NCBI GenBank assembly: GCA_023386135.1
Contig: JAEWKG010000262.1
Location: 1-11,918, forward strand
Origin: Pseudomonadota bacterium
GTDB taxonomy: Bacteria > Pseudomonadota > Alphaproteobacteria > Sphingomonadales > Sphingomonadaceae
Reading direction: 5' to 3'
DNA length: 11,918 bases
Part shown: positions 1-6,359 of the stretch, one piece after another
How positions within the stretch are numbered: the stretch's first letter is position 1
How the letters are laid out: every line of letters begins with the position of its first letter
Position numbers and translations under genes: made by a program
Notes under the pieces: model-generated
Seen by the model: only the letters and a program-made list of their open reading frames with translations
Told to the model about the DNA's origin: nothing
Databases searched by the model: none

Positions 1-14
1 CGCTGACCAATGGC

Positions 15-50
15 GGGCGCGGATCGGGTTGGGCCCGCGCCCTTTTCTTT
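15..50 (+). terminator. Rho-independent terminator of an upstream gene
   Basis: A perfect 8-bp stem (GGGCGCGG at 15-22 pairing with CCGCGCCC at 35-42) encloses a 12-base loop and is followed directly by TTTTCTTT. This is the layout of an intrinsic terminator read on the forward strand. An in-frame TGA at 4-6 could be the stop of the gene it serves, but too little of that gene is present to tell. Read on the reverse strand, the hairpin lies just past the NYN gene stop but has no T-run, so it probably terminates only the forward transcript. Confidence 0.7.
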
Positions 51-54
51 GTCC

Positions 55-789
55 TCAGCGCAGCCGCTTGACCCACAGTTCGGCGCCCTCGCGGCGTTCG
101 ACCTTGAAGTTCGGCAGGCTGCGGAACATCGCCGACAGGCTGCTAAAACCGTAGTTGCGCACGTCGAAGCTCGAGCGGTTGCCGGCGATCTGGCCGACCT
201 GCTGCAGGCGCGCCCATCCTTCCTCGTCACGCTTCGCTTCCTTGTAAGCGGCGCCGATCAGCTCCATCAGCTCGGTATCGGCGGCGAAATCGGCAATGCC
301 GCTTTCCGAAGCGCCCGCCGGTGCCGCTTCCTGCGCCTGGCTGGTCTTGATCAGCTGATCGACGTCGATGAAGCGCGTGCAGACCGACTTGAACGCTTGT
401 GGGGTCTTGGCGCTGCCGAAGCCATAGACGACGATCCCGTCCTGCCGCAGCCGGGTGACCAGCGGGGTGAAGTCGCTGTCGCTGCTCATGATCCCGAACC
501 CGTCGACCTTGCCCTGGTAAAGCAGGTCGATGGCATCGATCGTCATCGCCATGTCGGTGGCGTTCTTGCCCTTGGAGACGTCGAACTGCTGCTGCGGCCG
601 GATGCCGTAGCGGTTCGTGATCGTGTCCCACTTGGCGAGGCCCTGCTTGGCGAAGTTGCCGTACGCCCGGCGGATGTTGACCTGGCCGAGCTCGGCCATG
701 ACCGTCAGCACCGGGTCGATCGCGGCGGGCGTAATATTGTCCGCGTCGATCAGCAGGGCGATGTTCTTGAGGTTCTCGTTGGTTTCCAT
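55..789 (-). CDS. NYN-domain ribonuclease-like protein with C-terminal OST-HTH/LOTUS domain
   Basis: The 244-residue product has an N-terminal NYN (PIN-like, LabA/DUF88) domain at about residues 8-148. The family's acidic metal-site residues are visible: D15 and D17 in LLIDADN, D79 in ATDMAM, and D104/D106 in SSDSDF. A linker rich in Ala, Glu and Ser (about 150-170) leads to an OST-HTH/LOTUS-like domain at about 172-240, whose ending GFSSLSAMFRSLPNFKV is typical of that fold. By family knowledge, NYN domains are predicted RNases and LOTUS domains bind RNA, so a cytosolic RNA-processing or decay role is inferred; the substrate is unknown. The ATG is favoured because the NYN core begins almost at once (NLKNIALLIDADN). 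There is no obvious Shine-Dalgarno; a short hairpin sits in its place. The gene reads toward a terminator-bearing forward gene and lies 274 bases downstream of the carbonic anhydrase. Confidence 0.9.
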   Translation of the reverse strand: METNENLKNIALLIDADNITPAAIDPVLTVMAELGQVNIRRAYGNFAKQGLAKWDTITNRYGIRPQQQFDVSKGKNATDMAMTIDAIDLLYQGKVDGFGIMSSDSDFTPLVTRLRQDGIVVYGFGSAKTPQAFKSVCTRFIDVDQLIKTSQAQEAAPAGASESGIADFAADTELMELIGAAYKEAKRDEEGWARLQQVGQIAGNRSSFDVRNYGFSSLSAMFRSLPNFKVERREGAELWVKRLR

Positions 790-810
790 GCGCGGCTAGA
801 TGGGCCGCGC
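790..810 (-). promoter_or_regulatory. Hairpin abutting the NYN gene start codon
   Basis: GCGCGGC at 790-796 and GCCGCGC at 804-810 are perfect 7-bp inverted arms around a 7-base loop. In the NYN mRNA the hairpin would end on the base immediately before the AUG, occupying the place where a ribosome binding site would be expected. A role in limiting initiation, or use as a protein-binding site, is inference. High-GC DNA also yields such repeats by chance. Confidence 0.4.
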
Positions 811-1063
811 TTCCGCACCGCGCAACGGTCCATTGCTTTCCTACACGGCGGAAATCTGCCCAAGTGCGCCTGTGCGATCTTCCCCGACTCAAGACCGGCC
901 AGTTCCCGATTTCGCGAGCCGGGTTCGGATCGGATTCGCAAAGGTCACAATTTGTGCGTCCGGCGAGCCCTTGGAATCAGCGCGCCTGCCCACTTGGCGC
1001 GGCGGCGTTTTCCAGCCCGAAGGTCACAGAGTTTCGCAGGCCATTCCCAGGGACAAGTTGGCC
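811..1063. other. Intergenic region between carbonic anhydrase and NYN gene
   Basis: No convincing gene is seen on either strand; the open frames crossing it are continuations of antisense shadows. It contains the 11-base palindrome CACAATTTGTG (946-956) and a 9-base direct repeat AAGGTCACA (941-949 and 1020-1028). The promoter of the reverse-strand NYN gene should lie here, but no clear -35/-10 pair could be picked by eye. No T-tailed hairpin for the carbonic anhydrase transcript was found. Confidence 0.5.
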
Positions 1064-1717
1064 TCAGCTGACCGGAGCGAACTCTCCGGTGTCCTCGTCG
1101 AGCAGGTGCAGCACGCCGTCGGAGATCGCGAAGAACGCGCCGCGCAGCTTGAGGCGGCCTTGGACCTCGAGTTCCTTGACGCACGGGAAGGTGCGCAGGT
1201 TTTGGAGACTCACCTTCACACCCGCTTCCTCCATCGCCCGCTCCGCTTCGCGGCCCTCGGTGCCGTGCTTGGCGACGACTTCGGCGCGCGCCTCGTCCAG
1301 CATATCGATCCAGTCGGCGATGAAGCCGCCGTTGCCCGGCTCGGTGCCGTGCACGCTTTGGGTCAGCGCTGCCTTGCAACCCCCGCACATGCCGTGGCCC
1401 ATGACCACGATCTCGCGCACCTTGAGGAACTGGACCGCGAATTCGAGTGCCGCCGAGACGCCGTGGTGACCCGGAGTGGTCTCGAACGGCGGCACCATCG
1501 CGGCGATGTTGCGGACGGTGAAGATCTCGCCCGGATCGGCGTCGAAGACCAGCGCGGGGTCGGTGCGGCTGTCGGCGCAGGCGATTACCATTACCCGCGG
1601 CTCCTGGCCCTCGCGCAGCGCGGCCCAGCGTTCGCGGCGGGGTTCCCATCCCGTCTCGCGGAAGCGGCGGTAGCCTTCTACGAGGCTGGCGAGTTCGAGC
1701 GAGGGGGCGATGGTCAT
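1064..1717 (-). CDS. Beta-class carbonic anhydrase
   Basis: This zinc enzyme interconverts CO2 and bicarbonate in the cytoplasm, supplying bicarbonate to carboxylases and buffering pH. The 217-residue product carries the beta-class signature: C47-x-D49-x-R51 in CADSRTDP, then H108-x2-C111 in GHGMCGGC. These supply the Cys, His, Cys zinc ligands and the Asp/Arg dyad. Length is usual for bacterial beta-carbonic anhydrases. The start at 1717 was chosen because homologues begin shortly before the conserved EGYRRFR segment. An in-frame ATG at 1748-1750 would add 11 residues (MRQGRAATARA) and is possible, since a GGGGG tract precedes it, whereas the chosen ATG has only GAGGG at very short spacing. 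The gene diverges from lipA. The family assignment is firm; the physiological subtype is not determinable here. Confidence 0.93.
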   Translation of the reverse strand: MTIAPSLELASLVEGYRRFRETGWEPRRERWAALREGQEPRVMVIACADSRTDPALVFDADPGEIFTVRNIAAMVPPFETTPGHHGVSAALEFAVQFLKVREIVVMGHGMCGGCKAALTQSVHGTEPGNGGFIADWIDMLDEARAEVVAKHGTEGREAERAMEEAGVKVSLQNLRTFPCVKELEVQGRLKLRGAFFAISDGVLHLLDEDTGEFAPVS

Positions 1718-1776
1718 GGCCCTCGCCGTTGCCGCACGGCCTTGCCGCATGCAACCCCCGCGACTAAGTGCGCGGC
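1718..1776. promoter_or_regulatory. Divergent spacer between carbonic anhydrase and lipA
   Basis: These 59 bases separate the two divergent start codons and should hold, or overlap, both promoters. No recognisable -35/-10 hexamers, operator or riboswitch could be seen by eye. If either gene uses its upstream alternative start (ATG at 1748-1750 in reverse, GTG at 1768 forward), the spacer shrinks further, and at least one promoter would lie inside coding sequence. Confidence 0.4.
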
Positions 1777-2703
1777 ATGAACGACCTCGCGTCCGCTCCC
1801 ATCGCTCCCCGCCAGCGCAAGCCCGACTGGATCCGCGTCAAGGCGCCCGTCAGCAAGGGCTACCACGAAACGCGCCAACTGATGCGCGACCTCTCGCTCA
1901 ACACCGTGTGCGAGGAAGCGGCGTGCCCCAACATCGGCGAGTGCTGGACCAAGAAGCACGCTACGGTGATGATCCTGGGCGACGTATGCACGCGCGCCTG
2001 CGCGTTCTGCAACGTCAAGACCGGCATGCCGCGGATGGTCGATCCGCTCGAGCCCGAGCATGTGGCAACCGCCGCCGCCAAGCTGGGGCTGGAACACATC
2101 GTGGTGACCTCGGTCGACCGCGACGACCTCGCCGACGGCGGGGCAGGGCAGTTCGTCAAGGTGATCGAGGCGCTGCGGCGCGAGACGCCGAACACCACGA
2201 TCGAGATCCTCACCCCCGACTTCCGCAACAAGATGCGGCCCGCGGTCGAAGCAATCGTCGCGGCTGGGCCGGACGTTTACAATCACAACCTCGAAACCGT
2301 TCCGCGGCTCTATCCCACGATCCGGCCGGGCGCGCGCTACTACGCTTCGCTGCGGTTGCTCGAGGAAGTAAAGGCGCACAACCCGCTGATCTTCACCAAG
2401 TCGGGCGTCATGCTCGGCCTCGGTGAGCAGCGGCTCGAGGTGCACCAGGTGATGGACGACATGCGCTCCGCCGACGTCGATTTCATCACCATGGGCCAGT
2501 ATCTCCAGCCGACCCCGCGCCACGCCAAGGTCGAAGAGTTTGTCACCCCCAAGGCGTTCGCTGCCTATGGCGCCATCGCCCGGGCCAAGGGCTTCCTCCA
2601 GGTCGCGGCGAGCCCGCTGACCCGCTCGAGCTACCACGCCGGCGACGATTTCGCCCAGATGCGCGCCGCGCGCGAAGCGAAACTCGCCCGCCAAGGCGCC
2701 TGA
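1777..2703 (+). CDS. lipA: Lipoyl synthase (radical SAM)
   Basis: LipA inserts two sulfur atoms at C6 and C8 of the protein-bound octanoyl group, making the lipoyl cofactor of pyruvate and 2-oxoglutarate dehydrogenases and the glycine cleavage system. The 308-residue product shows both 4Fe-4S clusters. The auxiliary cluster motif is C45-x4-C50-x5-C56 (CEEAACPNIGEC), and the radical-SAM motif is C71-x3-C75-x2-C78 (CTRACAFC). The C-terminal RSSY at 283-286 provides the serine ligand of the auxiliary cluster. ATG 1777 (MNDLASAP) is preferred over an in-frame GTG at 1768, which adds only three residues. The stop TGA shares its last base with the ATG of the following START-domain gene (TGATG), so the two are probably translated in a coupled way. 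Length and motifs are complete. Confidence 0.97.
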   Translation: MNDLASAPIAPRQRKPDWIRVKAPVSKGYHETRQLMRDLSLNTVCEEAACPNIGECWTKKHATVMILGDVCTRACAFCNVKTGMPRMVDPLEPEHVATAAAKLGLEHIVVTSVDRDDLADGGAGQFVKVIEALRRETPNTTIEILTPDFRNKMRPAVEAIVAAGPDVYNHNLETVPRLYPTIRPGARYYASLRLLEEVKAHNPLIFTKSGVMLGLGEQRLEVHQVMDDMRSADVDFITMGQYLQPTPRHAKVEEFVTPKAFAAYGAIARAKGFLQVAASPLTRSSYHAGDDFAQMRAAREAKLARQGA

Positions 2704-3164
2704 TGCCCGGCATCCACGAAGTCCGCCGGCTGCCCTACAGCGCCGAGCAGATGTTCGACCTCGTCGCCGATGTCGGCCGCTACGGCGAGTTCCTGCCGTG
2801 GGTGGGGGCGACGCGGGTGCGCTCGAACACCGAGACCGAACTCGTCGCCGACATGCTGGTCGGGTTCAAGCACCTGCGCGAGAAGTTCACTTCGCGGGTC
2901 GAGAAGGACCGCCCGCGGCGGATCGAGGTGTTCTATCTCGACGGACCGATGAAGGATCTCGACAACCGCTGGCTGTTCACCCCCACCGATGGCGGCGGGT
3001 GCGAGATCGACTTCTGCGTCGATTTCACCTTCCGTTCGAGCGTGTTCGAGGCGCTCGCGGGGCAATACTTCGACCGCGCGTTCCGCAAGATGATGGCGGC
3101 GTTCGAGACGCGCGCCGACGCTCTCTACGGCAGCAACAGCTCCAGCGCGACCAGCGCCGCCTGA
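2703..3164 (+). CDS. COQ10/RatA-family START-domain (SRPBCC) protein
   Basis: The 153-residue product matches the polyketide cyclase/dehydrase, SRPBCC-type family that includes yeast Coq10 (a ubiquinone-binding chaperone for respiration) and E. coli RatA. Family hallmarks are RRLPYSAEQMFDLVADV near the N-terminus, YGEFLPWV at about 27-34, and the C-terminal helix FDRAFRKMMAAFETRADALYG. In alphaproteobacteria the quinone-binding role is more plausible than the toxin role implied by the RatA label; that is inference. The gene sits directly behind lipA with a one-base overlap, a pairing common in this class. Its last 40 bases overlap the convergent pncC gene, where the protein ends in a Ser/Ala-rich tail (SNSSSATSAA). 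The position after FLPW, often Cys in relatives, is Val here. Confidence 0.9.
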   Translation: MPGIHEVRRLPYSAEQMFDLVADVGRYGEFLPWVGATRVRSNTETELVADMLVGFKHLREKFTSRVEKDRPRRIEVFYLDGPMKDLDNRWLFTPTDGGGCEIDFCVDFTFRSSVFEALAGQYFDRAFRKMMAAFETRADALYGSNSSSATSAA

Positions 3165-3625
3165 CGGCGGATCTCGCCGCGGCCGAGGTCGCCGAAGTGG
3201 CGCATCTCGCCCTCGGGCTCGCCCTCGCAGTCGCGGCGAAAACGGGCGAAGACCACCGTGCCGACCGGCTTCTGCTCGCTCCCGCCTCCGGGCCCGGCGA
3301 TACCGCTGATCGAGACCGCGACATCGGCGCCGCTCTTCTCGATGGCGCCCTTGGCCATCGCCCACGCGCAGGCGATCGAGACCGCGCCGAAGGTCTCGAT
3401 GATGTCGCTCGGCACCCCGAGCATCTGCTCCTTGGCCTCGTTCGAATAGGTCACATAGCCGCGGTCGAACACGGCGGAGGAGCCCGCGATCTCGGTCAGC
3501 GCCGCCGCGACGAGGCCGCCGGTGCAGCTTTCCGCCACCGCGACGGTGCGGCCGGCCGCCGCGTTCTCCTCGATTACCCGCTTGGCGAGCGCGACGAGAT
3601 CGTCGGGCAGGAGGACGTCAGCCAC
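3125..3625 (-). CDS. pncC: CinA-family nicotinamide-nucleotide amidohydrolase (PncC)
   Basis: PncC deamidates nicotinamide mononucleotide to nicotinic acid mononucleotide, recycling the NMN released by NAD-dependent DNA ligase. The 166-residue product is the stand-alone C-terminal domain of CinA, without the N-terminal molybdopterin-binding-like domain. Conserved blocks are AESCTGG at 31-37, YSNEAKEQMLGV at 60-71, and SGIAGPGGGSEQKPVGTV at 107-124. The start is a GTG whose first bases overlap the stop of the upstream exported-protein gene (GTGGCTGA, 8-base overlap), implying translational coupling. The 3' end overlaps the convergent COQ10-like gene by 40 bases. The segment AVSIACAWAMAKG replaces the more usual AVSEEVARAMAEG of the family, so the region between the two catalytic motifs has drifted. 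The family is certain; the exact reaction is taken from family knowledge. Confidence 0.92.
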   Translation of the reverse strand: MADVLLPDDLVALAKRVIEENAAAGRTVAVAESCTGGLVAAALTEIAGSSAVFDRGYVTYSNEAKEQMLGVPSDIIETFGAVSIACAWAMAKGAIEKSGADVAVSISGIAGPGGGSEQKPVGTVVFARFRRDCEGEPEGEMRHFGDLGRGEIRRQAALVALELLLP

Positions 3626-4127
3626 CCTGGCGCGCCTTGCCCTTGTCCTCGCGCTCCTTCATTTCGAAAATGAAGCCGACCAGCCCCGCCACGTTCTCCG
3701 GCGGTAGCGGGGCGAGCAGCTCGATCCCGCGCTCGACATCGCCGCACTGGGCGGGCTTCAATTTGGTCGCGACCATGCTGGAAATCGTCGCGTCGACAAA
3801 TGGCTTGAGCGCCGAGTCCGGCATCTTGCCGAACATCGCGCCCATGCCCGATTTGTCTGACTTGCCCAGCTCCAGCAACGCCACGCGCGCCGCCGGCCAC
3901 GCCGCGTCGGAGCCGGCGGCGTAGCGCTGCTCGAGCTCGGCGCCGTTGCGGGCGAGGAAGCCGCTCGGCGACAATTGGCTGGCGCAGGTCGTGCGGATGC
4001 CGGCGACCAGTTGGGGGAGGGCGTAGCGGACCGCGGCCTGCATGGCGGCGGGCGAAACATCGGCAGCCTGAGTGGACGCGGGCAGGGCGAACGCGGCAAG
4101 CGCGGCGGCGACGGCGAATTTATTCAT
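3618..4127 (-). CDS. Uncharacterised exported protein in the ispDF-pncC operon
   Basis: I do not recognise a named family. The 169-residue product begins with a Sec-type signal peptide: MNK, a hydrophobic Ala-rich stretch at about residues 4-16, and a likely signal peptidase I site near STQA-ADV at 21-23. The mature part is predicted mostly helical and has exactly two cysteines (C48 and C128), which could form a disulfide in the periplasm. The C-terminus is charged (EMKEREDKGKARQGG). It is translated 11 bases after ispDF from a good ribosome binding site and overlaps pncC by 8 bases, so it is embedded in a coupled operon. Those neighbours are cytoplasmic enzymes of isoprenoid and NAD metabolism and do not reveal its job. 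The start is well supported by the signal peptide and ribosome site. Confidence 0.8.
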   Translation of the reverse strand: MNKFAVAAALAAFALPASTQAADVSPAAMQAAVRYALPQLVAGIRTTCASQLSPSGFLARNGAELEQRYAAGSDAAWPAARVALLELGKSDKSGMGAMFGKMPDSALKPFVDATISSMVATKLKPAQCGDVERGIELLAPLPPENVAGLVGFIFEMKEREDKGKARQGG

Positions 4128-4133
4128 TCGGGA

Positions 4134-4140
4134 CCCCTCT
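4134..4140 (-). promoter_or_regulatory. Ribosome binding site overlapping the ispDF stop
   Basis: On the reverse strand AGAGGGG ends 6 bases before the ATG at 4125-4127 and overlaps the TAG stop of ispDF (4139-4141). Ribosomes finishing ispDF would sit on the initiation site of the exported-protein gene. This fixes the downstream start and argues for one transcript. Confidence 0.65.
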
Positions 4141-5269
4141 AGGTGCGAACCACTGTGGCGACGGCCTGCGCGGCGATCCCTTCGCCGCGGCCGGTGAAGC
4201 CCAGTCGCTCGGTAGTCGTTGCTTTCACGTTTACAGCGCCTTGCTCAACCCCCGCAAGCGCGGCGAGGCTGGCCTGCATCGCCGCGCGGTGCGGGCCGAT
4301 CTTGGGCGCCTCGCAGATGAGCGTGAGGTCGATGTTGCCGACGCGGTAGCCGGCTTGCGCCACCAGCGCCACCGCATGCTCGACGAAGCGCGAGGAGGCC
4401 GCGCCCCGCCAGCGCTCGTCGCTGGGCGGAAAGTGCTGGCCGATGTCGCCCGCGCCAACCGCGCCCAGCAGCGCATCGACCACCGCATGCAAGCCGACGT
4501 CGGCATCGCTGTGGCCGGCGAGGCCAAGCGGATGGTCGATCCGCACTCCGCAAAGCCACAGCTCCTCACCCGGCGCAAGGCGATGGACGTCGAACCCGGT
4601 CCCGACACGCATCGCCATCGGCTCCTCCCTGAAATCGTGCGCGAAGGTCAGCTTGGCGAGCGCCTCGTCGCCCTCGACCAACGCCACTTCGCCACCCGCT
4701 GCCCGCAGCACTTGCGCATCATCACCGGCATTGGGCTCGCCGGTCCACCCGGCGTGCGCGGCAATAATGTCGGCGGTGCGGAACGCCTGCGGGGTCTGGG
4801 CCCGGCGCAGGGTTGCGCGATCAGCCGAGCCCGCCATCCTGTTGTTGTCCGCCACCGCGAGACTGTCGGTGACCGGAAGCACCGGGATCGCCCCGGAACA
4901 TGTGTTCACCGCCTCGATCAAGCGCTTCATCACCACGTGTGGAATGTTCGGCCGCGCCGCATCGTGGATCAGCACGACCTCGCTGCCGCGCACCGCTTCC
5001 AGCGCACGAGCGACCGACTGCTGCCGGGTCTCTCCACCTGTCACGAAGCTCACGTCGAGACCCGCGAGTGCTTCGCGCGCCACCTCCTCGCCGCCTGCGG
5101 GTATCGCGACCACCACCGGCGAAGCACCCACCGCCAGTAGCGCCTCGACCGAGTGCCGCACCACCGGCTTCCCGCGCCACAGCGCGAACTGCTTGGGCAC
5201 CGGCTGGCCGGCGCGCAGGCCTTGCCCGGCGGCGACTACCACGGCGGCGAAGGGGGGAAGGGTGCTCAT
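4139..5269 (-). CDS. ispDF: Bifunctional IspD/IspF isoprenoid biosynthesis enzyme
   Basis: This fusion performs two steps of the MEP pathway: cytidylyl transfer to 2-C-methyl-D-erythritol 4-phosphate (IspD), and cyclisation to 2-C-methyl-D-erythritol 2,4-cyclodiphosphate (IspF). The 376-residue product has an IspD half at about 1-215, with the nucleotide-binding loop AAGQGLRAGQPVPKQF (13-28), IHDAARP (101-107) and RRAQTPQAF (155-163). The IspF half, about 218-376, has zinc ligands D227 and H229 in FDVH and H261, the AGHSDADV block at 251-258, and TTTERLGF at 351-358. IspE is not in the window. Fused IspDF is typical of alphaproteobacteria. The gene diverges from dusB across 73 bases and leads a likely operon with the exported protein and pncC. 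No strong Shine-Dalgarno precedes the ATG, but the IspD core begins within a few residues, leaving little room for another start. Confidence 0.97.
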   Translation of the reverse strand: MSTLPPFAAVVVAAGQGLRAGQPVPKQFALWRGKPVVRHSVEALLAVGASPVVVAIPAGGEEVAREALAGLDVSFVTGGETRQQSVARALEAVRGSEVVLIHDAARPNIPHVVMKRLIEAVNTCSGAIPVLPVTDSLAVADNNRMAGSADRATLRRAQTPQAFRTADIIAAHAGWTGEPNAGDDAQVLRAAGGEVALVEGDEALAKLTFAHDFREEPMAMRVGTGFDVHRLAPGEELWLCGVRIDHPLGLAGHSDADVGLHAVVDALLGAVGAGDIGQHFPPSDERWRGAASSRFVEHAVALVAQAGYRVGNIDLTLICEAPKIGPHRAAMQASLAALAGVEQGAVNVKATTTERLGFTGRGEGIAAQAVATVVRT

Positions 5270-5342
5270 GCGAGAGAAGCCGCGCTACCGCCTTGCGCGC
5301 CCCCCTTCAATCCACTATGCGCTGCCCGTTTTTTAGGCACAT
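5270..5342. promoter_or_regulatory. Divergent spacer between ispDF and dusB
   Basis: This 73-base spacer must drive both ispDF (reverse) and the dusB-ntrBC transcript (forward), unless promoters lie inside genes. It includes a T6 run at 5329-5334, and an AGG before the dusB ATG that may act as a weak ribosome site. No sigma-54 type -24/-12 element (GG-N10-GC) and no convincing sigma-70 pair was identified by eye. Confidence 0.4.
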
Positions 5343-6359
5343 ATGTCCGCGCTCCCCACTCCTCCTGCCCTGCGGCCGATCAAGATCGGTCCGGTGAGCA
5401 TCGCCACGCCGGTCGTGCTGGCGCCGATGACCGGCGTCACCGACCTGCCGTTCCGCGCGCTCGTCCGCCGCTACGGCTCGGGCCTCAACGTGACCGAGAT
5501 GATCGCCAGCGAGGCGGCGATCCGCGAAACCCGCCAGTCGATCCAGAAAGCCGCGTGGGCGCCGATCGAGGATCCGGTGTCGATGCAGCTCGTCGGCTGC
5601 GATCCGGTCTCGATGGGCGAGGCGGCCAAGCTCGCCGCCGACAAGGGTGCGGCGATCATCGACATCAACTTCGGCTGTCCGGTTCGCAAGGTCGTCGGCC
5701 AGTACGCCGGCAGCGCGTTGATGCGCGAGGTGCCGCTGGCGATCCGGCTGATGGAAGCCTGCGTCAAGGCGGTCGACGTGCCGGTGACGGTCAAGATGCG
5801 GATGGGCTGGGACCACGCCAGCCTCAACGCGCCTGAGCTGGCGCACATCGCCGAGGACCTCGGCATCAAGATGGTCACCGTCCACGGGCGGACGCGCAAC
5901 CAGATGTACAAGGGCAGCGCCGACTGGGCCTTCGTGCGCAAGGTCAAGGACGCGGTGGCGATCCCGGTGATCGTCAACGGCGACATCTGCTCGATCGCCG
6001 ATGCCGCGACTGCGCTTGGGCAATCGGGCGCCGACGGGCTGATGATCGGGCGCGGAGCCTATGGCCGCCCCTGGCTGCTCGGCCAGGTAATGCATTGGTG
6101 GAAGACGGGCCAGGCGCTGGCCGATCCCGAGATCGACGAACAGCACGCGACGATGGTCGAGCACTACCGGGCGATGCTCGATCTCTACGGCACCGAAACC
6201 GGCGTGAAGATGGCCCGCAAGCACATCGGCTGGTACACAAAGGGGCTGCACGGCTCGGCCGAGTTCCGCAACAAGGTCAATTTCATCGACAACGCAAGCC
6301 AAGTGCTCGGCGAGATCGACCGCTTCTACGAGCCGCTGCTGCGCCGGCAGGCGGCGTGA
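5343..6359 (+). CDS. dusB: tRNA-dihydrouridine synthase DusB (NifR3 family)
   Basis: This flavoenzyme reduces uridines in the tRNA D-loop to dihydrouridine using NADPH. The 338-residue product is a TIM-barrel Dus protein. It shows the N-terminal FMN region LAPMTGVTDLPFR (26-38), the active-site INFGCPVRKV (109-118) with catalytic C112, KMRMGW (151-156), VHGRTR (180-185), and the phosphate-binding GRGAYGRPW (236-244). A helical Dus domain follows to the C-terminus. The start at 5343 gives the family-standard N-terminus. The last four bases of the gene overlap the GTG start of ntrB (GTGA). This matches the classical nifR3-ntrB-ntrC arrangement of alphaproteobacteria, where the genes are co-transcribed although tRNA modification has no direct role in nitrogen sensing. 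Confidence 0.96.
   Translation: MSALPTPPALRPIKIGPVSIATPVVLAPMTGVTDLPFRALVRRYGSGLNVTEMIASEAAIRETRQSIQKAAWAPIEDPVSMQLVGCDPVSMGEAAKLAADKGAAIIDINFGCPVRKVVGQYAGSALMREVPLAIRLMEACVKAVDVPVTVKMRMGWDHASLNAPELAHIAEDLGIKMVTVHGRTRNQMYKGSADWAFVRKVKDAVAIPVIVNGDICSIADAATALGQSGADGLMIGRGAYGRPWLLGQVMHWWKTGQALADPEIDEQHATMVEHYRAMLDLYGTETGVKMARKHIGWYTKGLHGSAEFRNKVNFIDNASQVLGEIDRFYEPLLRRQAA

Noticed and set aside
10..1071. A 353-codon forward frame crossing the NYN gene and the following gap.
   Set aside because: It runs antisense to a clear NYN-LOTUS protein and its translation has no domain signature.
1718..1750. An upstream ATG extending the carbonic anhydrase by 11 residues.
   Set aside because: The added MRQGRAATARA is not typical of the family's N-terminus. 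It was kept as a stated alternative because the ribosome-site evidence does not clearly separate the two starts.
1768..1776. A GTG start for lipA three codons before the chosen ATG.
   Set aside because: It adds only three residues, and the ATG gives a normal LipA N-terminus; it cannot be fully excluded.
1714..2694. A 326-codon reverse-strand frame opposite lipA, and similar frames opposite ispDF (4241-5140), dusB (5307-6302) and ntrY (9925-11019).
   Set aside because: All are shadows of well-conserved genes, with low-complexity Arg/Ala-rich products and no ribosome sites.
5329..5350. The T6 run and GG dinucleotide before dusB as a sigma-54 promoter or terminator.
   Set aside because: GG-N10-GC spacing is not met, and no hairpin precedes the T-run.
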